From Jaapia argillacea MUCL 33604 (taxonomy: Eukaryota; Basidiomycota; Agaricomycetes; Jaapiales; Jaapiaceae), in the NCBI GenBank assembly GCA_000697665.1, contig KL197713.1:615605-679604 (forward strand): a stretch of DNA of 64,000 nt, given 5' to 3'. Under the pieces are notes generated by a model that saw only the letters and a program-made list of their open reading frames with translations, was not told where the DNA came from and ran no database searches. Of this stretch, positions 33,630-45,807 are shown piece after piece; positions within the stretch are counted from its first letter, which is position 1; the number at the start of each line of letters is the position of its first letter. The position numbers and the translations under genes are program-made.

Positions 33630-34644
33630 TCAGAATTCATGATTGAACTCCTCATCCCCAGGCTGACCATTCCCTTGCCGTTCGTTGTTTGGTGCCCGTC
33701 GATCCGAGTACATCCCCCCCTCAGCATCCTCTGGGAATTCTGTCGTAGAATCGCTCCGTCCGGATCTTGTTGACGCCGTCTCTCCAACCGTCGACCTGCT
33801 GCTCTTCTTCTTCTTCCTCTTCTTCTTCCCATCCTCAGGTAGATTATACGCATCCTGCGTCCGAGCCCACCTGTCTTTCTTCTCCTTCTTCTTCTTCTTT
33901 GGCGGCACTTCGGGGATGGTGTCCTCGAAGTTCGCAGGGTAGTGCCACCGCCCACCTCCGGCGCTGCGGACGCTTGTCGATGATCCGTTCTCTCCTCTGC
34001 CGTAGTAATTCTCGTCCTCCGGTCTCCAATACTCAGTGGCAGGCCCACCATTCGCCCGATCTCTTCGACTTGTCCCAGCCCCTTCCACGGATAGGTCAAC
34101 GCTCGATCCTTGTTCCTCGCCCTCGGCAAGCTGCTGATCTTCGAGAGCTGAGTGAGGTAAACGTTCATTGTATCGATTGGCCCATTCTGATCGTTTCTGG
34201 TGACGCTTGATGGTGGTTGTGTCTACAAGACCGTATCTTTGGGCCCATTTGGGCGTCCGTCGGTTGTTCTTGTTGTTTCGTATGTTCTATAAGCAGAGTC
34301 AGAACAGCGCCATATAACCATCAAAATCAATCGTACTTGGATGTAGAAATTGTGTACGTGCCCTATCGCAGCGCTGGTATCAGATGGCGAGCTTTAAACG
34401 AAGGTGTCCCACTCACCAGGAATGTAGCCACACAAAGTTAGGATGAGGTTTAGGAAGAAGTCAGATCCAATGCCAAACCGAGCGGCAACGGCTAATAGGA
34501 ACTGAGCTTAGGAGAAAGGAAACGACCATGTTCACTGATAGAGGACGTACCAAGAGGGGGGAACAGAGTGCCCAAGATAAACAGCAAGACATTGAAGAAG
34601 TGATACCGCTTGGGCTTCAAATCAGGTTTGGTGAAGTTCGCCAT
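33630..34644 (-). CDS. Pmp3/UPF0057-family membrane protein with long charged tail (SNA3-like)
   Basis: Small two-helix proteolipid of the plasma membrane or endosome; short family members influence membrane potential and salt tolerance, and longer ones such as yeast Sna3 are sorted to the vacuole. The start at 34644 gives MANFTKPDLKPKRYHFFN. Two hydrophobic helices follow: FFNVLLFILGTLFPPLAVAA and FFLNLILTLCGYIPG. The family end motif GHVHNFYIQ comes next. The introns after PPL, after YIP and after YIQ are clear. After RTPKWAQRYGL about 170 extra residues follow, very charged, with poly-Lys runs (33880-33900 and 33800-33830 encode K-rich stretches) and a Gly/Asn/Glu end, stop 33630-33632. 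The membrane core is secure; the tail's role is unknown. Ubiquitin-dependent sorting as for Sna3 is only an analogy. Confidence 0.88.
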
Positions 34645-37053
<2,409 letters not shown>

Positions 37054-37537
37054 TTTGAGGGGATTTGGCCTGCGCTACATGCTATTCTTGACCGTAACAT
37101 TAACTGTATTTATCCTCTTCAACCCACCGTACTCTGTAGCACTGCGCGACACCAGAGACGTTCTCAGAATGCATGAGAACGTTTACCACGGGGCGCCAAC
37201 CAAGTTCCAACCGGGACGCATCAAACATGTCCCACAAAACGCTAACTCTGGCGGGCCGGGGATACCGCCACCTAGAAAGGCAATCATCGCGGTCCCTTCA
37301 GCTGGTGTGACGGTGGTGAAGGTTCCCCGTGATTAGCCGGAGCGAGAGGAACCTCCTATACAATCAAGATGGCGGACCATTTGGGTCCCGTTCTCAGCCC
37401 GAAAGTATCCGCTCATTAACTACCCAAAAGGTCGCAGGACTCGTATTTATACAGCTTCCCAGAGACCTTCACTGTTCTCCAAATCCTTACTTCCACCTTG
37501 AGTCTTTCTTGCCAATCCCTGTACCTATACGATCACC
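37054..37537. promoter_or_regulatory. FBP1 promoter with TATA-like and CreA/Mig1-like elements
   Basis: A 484-base gap. TATTTATA at 37444-37451 lies about 90 bases before the FBP1 ATG. CCGGGG at 37256-37261 fits the SYGGRG site of CreA/Mig1 glucose repressors, about 280 bases upstream. Since fructose-1,6-bisphosphatase is classically glucose-repressed, such a site is expected, but a six-base match is weak evidence alone. Confidence 0.4.
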
Positions 37538-38940
37538 ATGAGCGGAGAGGAGGCCCCCAACACCGATATCATCACCCTCACCAGGTTAGTGCCCCTATCC
37601 CTCATCCGATAGCCAGTGCTAACGAGATAGCAGACATGTCCTTAACGACCAGTTCCATCTGGGTTCCCTCGCCACTGGTGATCTCACTCTCCTGCTGACT
37701 GCGATCCAAACGACATCCAAGTTTATCGCAACTAATGTCAGGAAAGCTCGGTTGATCAATCTGTACGTACATTCACTCAAATCCGACTTCGCATTCCGCG
37801 TCTGATTACTTGCTACGGCAGTGTCGGATTGGCTGGAGAGACCAACGTGCAAGGAGAGGAGCAAAAGAAACTCGACGTCCTTTCCAATGATATCATGGTT
37901 AGCCAACTGAGAGCCTCCGGCAAGACTGCCGTGTTGGTCTCAGAAGAGTTGGAGGACGCCATTATCGTGGAAGGTCGATACAAGGGAAAGTATTGCGTAG
38001 TCTTTGATCCTCTTGATGGAAGCAGCAATATCGACGCTGGTGTGAACATTGGAACGATCTTCGGTATCTACCACATCGTAGGTCCCATCTTACGACCCTG
38101 CAAACCTTGGCAACGCTAACTTGCTCGGTTTTACCAGCAACCCGATTCCAAGGGTGAGCTTTCCGATGTTCTACGACCTGGAAGTCAAATGGTCGCAGCT
38201 GGCTATGTCATGTGGGTGGTTCTTTCACCCCCATGACCCACATCTGTCTCATTCTGGCTGTCACACTAGGTACGGGTCATCCTGCAACTTGGTAATGTCC
38301 ACTGGCCACGGCGTCAATGGTTACACACTGGATGCATCCCTTGGCGAATTCATCCTCACTCATCCTGATGTATGTTCGCTTCTCATCCTTTCTCCCCGTT
38401 CCGCTCATGATCCCACCCAAACTCACTCTTAGATCCGAATTCCATCCCGAGGTAAAATATACTCGATCAACGAGGGCAACGCCGCCTACTATTACGAGCC
38501 CGTCACCAAATACCTCAACTCCATCAAATTCCCCGCAACGGGCAAACCATACTCGGCTCGATATATCGGATCCATGGTGGCTGACGTCCACAGGACGTTG
38601 TTGTATGGTGGTATCTTCTGCTACCCTGATGACAAGAAGTCTAAGAGCGGAAAGTTGAGGCTATTATATGAGGCTTTCCCCATGGCATACTTGACTGAGC
38701 AGGTGAGCCGTTCGGGCCTTGTCGTTTGATCGGCGTTTGGGTTTGGGAATACTGATCGGGTCTTCGGGTCTTGTTCCACAGGCTGGAGGTGTCGCTACCA
38801 CTGGCAGAATGCGTATCCTTGATATCGTCCCCAAGGGCATCCATGAGCGATGCCCTGTGTTCCTGGGCAGCAAGGAGGATGTTCAAGATGTTGTGAAGTT
38901 CTACCAAGCGGAGGCCAAGGAAGTTAATGGAAAGGCATGA
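37538..38940 (+). CDS. FBP1: Fructose-1,6-bisphosphatase
   Basis: Cytosolic gluconeogenic enzyme that hydrolyses fructose 1,6-bisphosphate to fructose 6-phosphate. Seven exons (37538-37584, 37634-37762, 37822-38077, 38138-38211, 38270-38369, 38433-38702, 38782-38940) give 344 residues, the normal size. Visible are [15 protein letters not shown], the metal-binding VSEELEDAI and [11 protein letters not shown] motifs, [12 protein letters not shown], the substrate block KIYSINEGN...[24 protein letters not shown], and the C-terminal [16 protein letters not shown]...[20 protein letters not shown]. The ATG context is gatcaccATGAGC. All metal and substrate motifs are intact, so the enzyme should be active. 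Identification is secure. Confidence 0.97.
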
Positions 38941-39164
38941 AGGTTCTCGGCGGTGGATTGTAATGTTGTGTTTGCTTGTTGTAAGACCAGGTGGATAGCT
39001 GTATCTCGAGCGTGTTGTGTAATATCAAAAAATCGCATAGACAATATCAAAACCTTTGTTATTACTACTATTACTACTTGATGGCCCGAGTGGTATGCCA
39101 CCTACGCGTGATTGTGGGGATGGTCCAAATTGAAAGATGTTATGTGTCAGGGTAACAGCGCCTT

Positions 39165-40517
39165 CTATTCGTCGTCGTCATAGTTAAACACCTCTGCTTC
39201 ATGCGTCATGACAGCAACGTCCTTGCGGATGGGATTGACTCTGGGGTAAACAAACTAAGGAAAGGGAAAGCGTCAGTCAGAGTATGGTAGAGCTGTGGAT
39301 CTAATAAGACTGGCCTTATTGTTGTATTCGTGCATCACTTCTTCGGAGATGATCTTTCGATCCTTGAGGAGCGCTTCGTACGAGATTGCCAGAACTTCCA
39401 TCTAGACGTCCAACGAGTTAGCAGTTGTCGAAAACGAACACAATCCTTGCCCACCTGAGCCCCGACCACGACCATAACAACGACCATCATCATCCAGTTT
39501 GCACTCGTCGTCGCCATCCAGAGCAAAGCCGACACGGGACTGTAAACACAAAACAACTTCATTTCAAGCTCCCCAGGTGTCCAAACTTGCAATTGTTGAA
39601 CTTTCTCCATCCTCCCTCCTACACTCGCTGCTCGCGGACTCATGTTCAACAAGAATCGCCAGAACGAGATGAATCCTGACCAGATGGCAGATCTAATGCG
39701 GGAGAAGAGGGAGGGAGGCTCGAGAGGCTCGAAATCTAGGTGCATTGGGACGAAAGAAGCATGAGGGGAGGAGACGGGGTCGTGTTGATTGTGTAGGTGG
39801 TAGAGTTTTATCCGGGAGAAGAGGTAGATTGCATTCATCACAGATGCAATAATCAAGAGGAGTGTCATGGGAACGGTCTGCATAGCTCTAAATTAGATTT
39901 ATGGATGCGGGGTGGATACGAGTGGTACGTACCCAGTCAAACCAAGATTGGCCTTCGCCTTCCCTGTACATGTCTTCCCATCCTGTATCGGAGTCTGGGA
40001 CTTTGCGGATCTGACTGACTCGAATACAGAGATGGAGAAAGTGCATTGATCCCCCGATTAGCCATGCTGATGTGGCGGGTTTAGGACGGGGGACATTGTC
40101 GGGGAAAAGGGCGATCTCAAAGGCTATCGTCGATGGGATGGAGGCTACTCTGTAAAGAAGGTCAACAAAGGCTTGTCAAGGATCCCAAGAAGCAGAGTGG
40201 ACGAACTTTTCGAAAAAACCTTTTTTGCGGACAATTCTCCTGGGAGTGGCCCCGACTTCGCTTTTGCGTGGACCCCTGCGTTTGCCAATCGGGGTGGAGT
40301 AGGGCGGAGGTCTTCTTGACTTTGCAGCCTCCCAGTCGAAGGGAACGGAGGATGAGATGGAGGGAGTTGCAGCGGGAGAATAGTGATAAGGTCTGTTGCG
40401 GGGGGTGGTGGGAGGAGCGGGGACAACTGGGGAGGCTGGAGTTGACGAGGTAGAAGCTCGTGGAGAGGCATTTGTACCCGCCACGTTGTTGTTGAATGCA
40501 AAACGGCGGAGGGACAT
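39165..40517 (-). CDS. NUR1: Nuclear rim protein, Nur1/Mug154 family
   Basis: Inner nuclear membrane protein; the yeast and fission-yeast relatives help tether heterochromatin or rDNA to the nuclear rim. The start at 40517 (MSLRRFAFNNN) opens a Ser/Thr/Pro-rich nucleoplasmic segment. A basic PRRIVRKKGFFEK patch comes next, then a first intron (near 40145-40205), then hydrophobic segments around AWLIGGSIHFLHLCI, WFDWTVPMTLLLIIASVMNAIY and MWMATTS-type helices near 39520-39440. The last exon carries NKFVYPRVNPIRKDVAVMTH and ends EAEVFNYDDDE, stop 39165-39167. The YPRVNP...DVAVMTHEAE block is the family hallmark. A much longer in-frame upstream frame exists but lacks an ATG with support. Family assignment is confident; function is by homology. 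Confidence 0.88.
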
Positions 40518-40912
40518 TGTGGTGAAGAACAAGAGGAGGGTGCACAGACCCGACACGGACAAACGCGTTTCTTGACAGGTGCACGTGTTGCACAATGCAG
40601 CACGTGTTCGACGCGCTTCGTAATTTTTAAGGTGATTTTGCTGTTATTTTGCATTATTTGTTTCATTGTATTCCTAAATAAGAAACTCGAACCAAGGCTG
40701 CCAACAAAATTAAGCTCTTTTTGTCCGACCACATTGCGAACCCTCTTCTCCTTCCCCCTCACATATAAAAACCCCCCCAAGCATCTAACGACTACCAACT
40801 AACCAGCTAACGACCTGCGAAACCTTTTCTCTTTTTCTCTTCCACAATTACGTCCACCCTCCGTGCCCCGACTTCAACGTCCTTGTCGCCTTCGAACTCC
40901 GTAAGCGTCAGG
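40518..40912. promoter_or_regulatory. Divergent promoter, NUR1 and coiled-coil membrane protein
   Basis: About 395 bases. A TATA box, ACATATAAAA, is at 40761-40770, followed by a C-run and a strongly pyrimidine-rich leader (40800-40880) before the ATG at 40913, a classic layout for a highly expressed fungal gene. The NUR1 side is G+C-rich and lacks TATA; two GCACGTGTT words occur near 40580 and 40602. Confidence 0.6.
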
Positions 40913-42404
40913 ATGGCCCAACCCTCTTCTTCTCATCGAGACCGCGACCGCGAGCGTGAGCGGAGCGAAAGGCATCGTAGTCATCACCATCATCGCACAA
41001 TTTCCTCCACCACTCTCCTCCTCGTCCTCTCCCTCGTCTTGGCTGTCCTCGCAGTCATGCTTTCCCTACCCCGCGACACCCTTACCGGTTCATCTCCCGC
41101 CGATCCCAACGCTAGTCAAGGCGTCATGGGAGGATTGCTCAGTCCCAAGCGATCTCAAGCACTCGCTTCGCGCGAGCGTGACGTTGCCCAGCGCGAATAC
41201 GACGTCGCCAAACGCGAAGCCGAGGTCCTCGTCGGCTCCCCTGGAGGTGTTCCTCCTCCTGCCATCGTGTGCCCCGTCTGCCCGTCCATCATCACTCAAA
41301 CTACCGAGATCATCCCTCCCGTCCAGACTGTGATCAAAGAAGTCTTCCGCGAGGAGGGCCTATCAGCTCCCAATTGGTTCAGGGACGCACAGATTCGCGC
41401 CGAGGATATCTTCGATCGCGAAATGAAGCTTGCCGAGCGCGAGAGAGATATCAGTCGTCGCGAGGAAGCTGTCAATCGCCGAGAGCATGATGCATCTCGT
41501 CGTGAAACTTGGATTATGGAACAAATGATGTACGTGTTCACCACGTTGTTTGACCACACCGCCATCTGACCAAGGAACCACCACATTTTAGCGCCTTGAA
41601 TGGTGAAGAAGGTCCCACTGTCGAAGAAGAGTACGTTTACGAACCCGTGAGTTCGAGGAGGAAACCAAAGGTAGCGCCCTTCCAGCCTCCGATGCAGCGG
41701 GCGCTCTGAGGCGAAGGGGATCAGATGCATTCCGTGTACAGTCCGTTTCGTCCCTCCCTCAACTTCGTCCGGGCTTGGGGGACCACGGTGTACATCTTGT
41801 TCCCCCTTGTCCTCCTTAGACTGTCGACCGGTTGGCATCTCGAAAGTTATTGGATATGTATTGTTGATCTCTCTGAAGGAGTGAATGCATTTAACGTTTT
41901 GGTTCCGCACGATCGATCTCTTTAGGGGATCTTGTCGCGATCTGAAACGAACGCGCCTGCACGTGATGCGATATCGTGACGCCGGCCGGTCTTCAGTCTA
42001 TGCTCCGTCTTATGTGAACCTTCGCTGACTCAAAATTGGTTGTCTATCCTTAGGAACTTCCTTATGAACTTCCCTATGTGGTGACCGAATCTATCATCGA
42101 AACTTCAATCAGAACCGTAACACAAACTCAAATTCACACCGTCGTTGAATCGCTACCGACAAAAACCGCTGCTCAACCTGGACCTAACAGCACTCGCCTC
42201 GCTCCTTCTCCCAAACCCGAAGGTTACTCTTCTTCATCGACAAAACACCCCATTCCCAGGACCACTGCTGTGGAGGTCATTGTCGAAGAGGAAGTTATTC
42301 AGGAGGTCATCCCTGAACCTGAGCCCGAGGAAGTCCTTAGGACTGTCACTGTTACGAGGCATCCGAAGCCCAGAAAACCCAAGGGTTGGTTTGGAGGGTG
42401 GTGA
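40913..42404 (+). CDS. Single-pass membrane protein with charged coiled coil
   Basis: Not recognised. Three exons (40913-41529, 41592-41646, 42054-42404) give 340 residues. The N-terminus is Arg/His-rich (RDRDRERERSERHRSHHHHR), then a single hydrophobic helix STTLLLVLSLVLAVLAVMLS, then heptad-like repeats (RERDVAQREYDVAKREAEV, ERERDISRREEAVNRREH). A Pro/Cys segment PAIVCPVCPS sits between the two coil blocks. The final exon is acidic/Thr-rich with EVIVEEEVIQEVIPEPEPEE and ends KPKGWFGGW, stop 42402-42404. Intron 2 (41647-42053) is unusually long at 407 bases. If it is not removed, the frame continues to a stop at 41707-41709, giving a 244-residue form ending PPMQRAL. A tail-exposed scaffold at an internal membrane is a guess. 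Confidence 0.75.
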
Positions 42405-43282
42405 GGGCCATTGGTTGACGACGATGTAGCGTTATGAAGCGACGACACGGACCATCTACTCCATTATTTCCCTTTTGCTATTGACTTGTTCTTGATTATA
42501 CTTTTTCTCTCCCTCCTTTACTCCACCTCCTTCCTTTGCCTTGACGGCGTTAGGCCATGTTCGATATGGGTTCTTCGTTTCTTATTCCCGCCTGCTTAAA
42601 TACCTTCTGACCCTTATGTATCGACACCAACGTTACTGACGCCCGGGTAGCATTAGAGCACTCACGATGATCGACGCTGCTTTTCACGAGTAGTTAGTAG
42701 TGTAAAATACATAACTTGCATCTGAACCAGGAATGTGCGCCAAGCTGCGCTCGCCACGACGATCAAACTTTGCTTAACTCCAATGAACTGCTACTATTAG
42801 ATACTCACATTGTCCCACAAGTCCCACCATTCCACACTCAGTGTCGAGGTTGGCTCGATAATGACAACGTCGACTGTACAGGATGTCGATGAGGTGTCGC
42901 TCCGTGCTCCGTTTACCTTGGAGTATCGAGGTGGTCAAATACAGCAACCCTGGCCATCGCCATTTCCCCCAGTTCTCTGTGGTCGGTAGGGGGGAATCAT
43001 GGTTCGCCCGAAATATGTTCGTCAACATTATTCTTGTTTTCTTCCGTGTTCCCCTCTTCCAGATTCTAGTGGCGAAGAAGCCATACCGCATGGATGGGTG
43101 CTCCCTAGATAACTTGGCCATGAGGATCTCAGTCGGCGGCGAATCTTCGTTCTCTCTTTCGCTGCTTCCTGCTTCTGCTTCTCCGGAAAGTGTCGTATAT
43201 ATATTCGATGGGGGACTTATATTTCAGACCGCCCGTGCTCACACCCTCATTTCGTCGCTAGGGGCTTTGAGATCTGTCTACC
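42405..43282. other. Intergenic region before the PNGase A gene
   Basis: About 880 bases. Overlapping frames on both strands (about 42774-43121 on -, 42883-43347 on +) have neither splice partners nor recognisable motifs. The plus-strand one runs into the signal peptide of the next gene in another frame, so both are judged spurious. The region likely holds a 3' UTR and the PNGase A promoter. Confidence 0.4.
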
Positions 43283-45568
43283 ATGCTTGGGTCTCTGGGT
43301 TTATTGCTCACTTGTCTTCCCGCCGTTTTCTCAGCGGTCTTGGTTGACTTCCAAGTTGCTCAACCTCCCCCTTTGTCGAAGGACTCGAACACTTGTACAG
43401 TATTGATTCTAGAGTGAGTGTTAATCCGTGGTGGTGGCTGACCCATGGTGGTGTCTAACCCAGTCGGCGCGTAGACATACCTTTGGTAACTCCTATGGCG
43501 TGTGAGTGAGCTTCTTCCGACCACTCCCCTTCATCAATATTCATACACTATGAAGACCGGCCATTGTCCAATATACGTACGTAAATCGTCCATCGCTATA
43601 TCTTGACTGCTGAGCATATTCTAAAGACCTCCGACCGAATGCGGTCCGGTTGGAGAGTGGGCTGGTGTTACCTTAAACTTCACCGTCACTTCCAACGGTA
43701 CACAATACGACCGTCTGGGAATTTTCACATTCCAAGACGTCGAAAGTGAGTCGTTATGAGTATTGTAAGCAAAGCCCGTCACTCACCATGCTTTCAGTAT
43801 GGAGGACCTCAACTCCAGAGCCTACCATTGGAGACGGCATCATTTGGACATATCTGAAGGACGTGACGCGATACATTCCGCTGTTTGCTGAACCCGGTGA
43901 ATTCCTTCTTCAACTGGATAACCTCCTGGAGACAGGTCTCGATGGTCAATATGCTTGTGCGTGCCCTTTACCTCGAGAAACAGAACCAGCTCACCGATTG
44001 TTTTATAGCTCAAGTCTATGCGACATTCTATCCAGCTTCACCGCAGTACCCCCCTGCGGCCAAGGCGAATGCTATCATTCCTATTGCCACTATGTCGAAC
44101 ACTACGGGCGCCGAAGCCTCTGTTCCACCCTCGTTTTCGGTAAGTACGAGTTTCGATTTACGTTAGACGTGTAAGTTTATCGCGAGTGCAGCGCAACGTC
44201 ACTCTACCCCGAAATTCAGTCCAGGTTTACGCCGAAATATATGCTTCGGGAAATGGAGAAGAAGAGTTCTGGGTACCCTTCCGACTCAATCTTGTCAACT
44301 AGTCTCTAATTTGCTCTCGCAGTATTACAATGCGGCCAATGACTACATCGGGTATCTCCCAGCTGGAACGACGTACGGTCAAGGACCATTCCGTGAAGTC
44401 CGCCTTCTCGTGGATGGGCAATTAGCCGGTGTTGCGTTTCCGTACGCTGTTATCTTTACAGGCGGTATCATCCCGTCATCTTGGAGGTGGGTTCAGACGC
44501 CCTTGCTCTCGTTTCTTTCATCCACATGACCTTCCAGGCCTATCACGTCCTATGGAGCTCTCGATCTTCCCACTTACTTCCTCGACCTCACTCCGTTCGC
44601 GCCCCTCCTTGCTGATGGCAATTCGCACAACATTACCCTTGACGTCGCTTCCGCCGAGACCGACCACACCATAAACGACAATTGGTATGTCTCGGCCAAC
44701 CTTCAAGTCGTCACCGACCCATCCGGTAGACCGACAACTGGTCAGATTACCACATATGATGCACAACCTTACGCACAGACGACAACTACTGGCAGTGTGG
44801 GCGATGGGGACGTTAACATAACAGTAGCGGCAACAAGAAGTGTTCATATCGAAGCTAACGTTATTAGTGGTAGTGGTACCACCACGCACGTCGTTTGGTC
44901 ACAAAGCTTGGAGTACTCTAACACCCAGTACTACTTGGATAATACCTACGTTCAGGTCAGCTATTTCTGCTTGGAGCTAGAACAACGAGATTAACGCCGA
45001 TAATCAGAATGTCTTCCAAACGGCCACTGGTTCGGTTCTATCCACCCACAACGGCGTCCCTTCGGTCGTTGATACATTCTCCTACCCCCTCAACATCAAC
45101 CTCACGGTGCTGAATCCAAATGGGACAGAATGTATGTTACATAGTCGACTGGTTGATGATGCATTGCTCACCCAGGTATAGACAGCGCTTTTTTCGATCA
45201 TTCTTATGAGCGGACGGTTCTTCCGAGTCCCTTCATTCTAGGGTCAACCATCCAGGAGCATCAACTCGCCAGTGAGTACCAAACTATGATTCCATGGCTT
45301 TTCTCAGATTTTCTCGCTAGCTGGTTACTTCACGATCTCCTCGACTGGCAACTATGGAAATGGCACGTCAAATAACACCCTTACGTATGCTGATAGAGCA
45401 GGGAACACCTATGACCGAGAAGTCAACGCAGCCCTCAACAACATCACATATGATCACCAAGGAGGCAGCTTAGCTCCCGGCGCTCAATCTTTCCCGGCCT
45501 TCCCGCCATGGGCACAGCCTGCTATTCCTGCAGCGAGATTACCAGGTGGAAGGAGGACCGGGTTGTAG
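43283..45568 (+). CDS. Secreted peptide N-glycosidase A-type amidase (PNGase A)
   Basis: Hydrolyses the Asn-GlcNAc bond of glycopeptides, releasing intact N-glycans; acts in the secretory pathway or outside the cell. ATG at 43283 opens a signal peptide (MLGSLGLLLTCLPAVFSAVL). Blocks typical of the plant and fungal PNGase A family follow: VAQPPPL, RTFGNSYG, ECGPVGEWAGVTLNFTVTSNG, DRLGIFTFQDVEIWRTSTPEP, GIIWTYLKDVTRYIPLF, FWYYNAANDYIG, FREVRLLVDGQLAGVAFPY, FTGGIIPSSWRPI and SYGALDLPTYFLDLTPF. The second domain runs to HTINDNWYVSANLQVVTD and beyond, ending LPGGRRTGL, stop 45566-45568. Many N-x-S/T sites fit a secreted protein. About eight introns; exact edges near 43440-43500 are uncertain. Confidence 0.9.
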
Positions 45569-45807
45569 TTCAGTTGACACCATTATCCAGAATCAAATTT
45601 ATTCGCAATTCATCGATAAATGCAACGCGCATCTACAGCACTAGTCGTCTCAGGATCTACTTGTGAATCCACCCCAACACCTCCATGGCGTGACATGATT
45701 AGCGTCGCCTCCGTGTTGAACGGGATCAAGCTCCGTATCGAGACTGTACCTCCATCTAGCAGCTGTCTGGTGAAGAGCAAGCCTAGTGGGTCTCATGGAA
45801 GGATAAT

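Noticed and set aside
33790-33905. CTT/TTC microsatellite
   Set aside because: It is simply the coding sequence for Lys-rich runs in the Pmp3-like protein, not an independent repeat.
40145-40798. Longer minus-strand frame extending NUR1 upstream
   Set aside because: It is in another frame or lacks a suitable ATG; MSLRRFAFN at 40517 starts the frame that leads into the conserved exons.
41930-42053. Possible C/D-box snoRNA in the 407-base intron
   Set aside because: A GTGATGC word and a CTGA word occur about 65 bases apart but no terminal stem brings them together.
42774-43347. Overlapping frames on both strands before PNGase A
   Set aside because: They overlap each other and the PNGase A signal peptide, show no domain and are best explained as chance.
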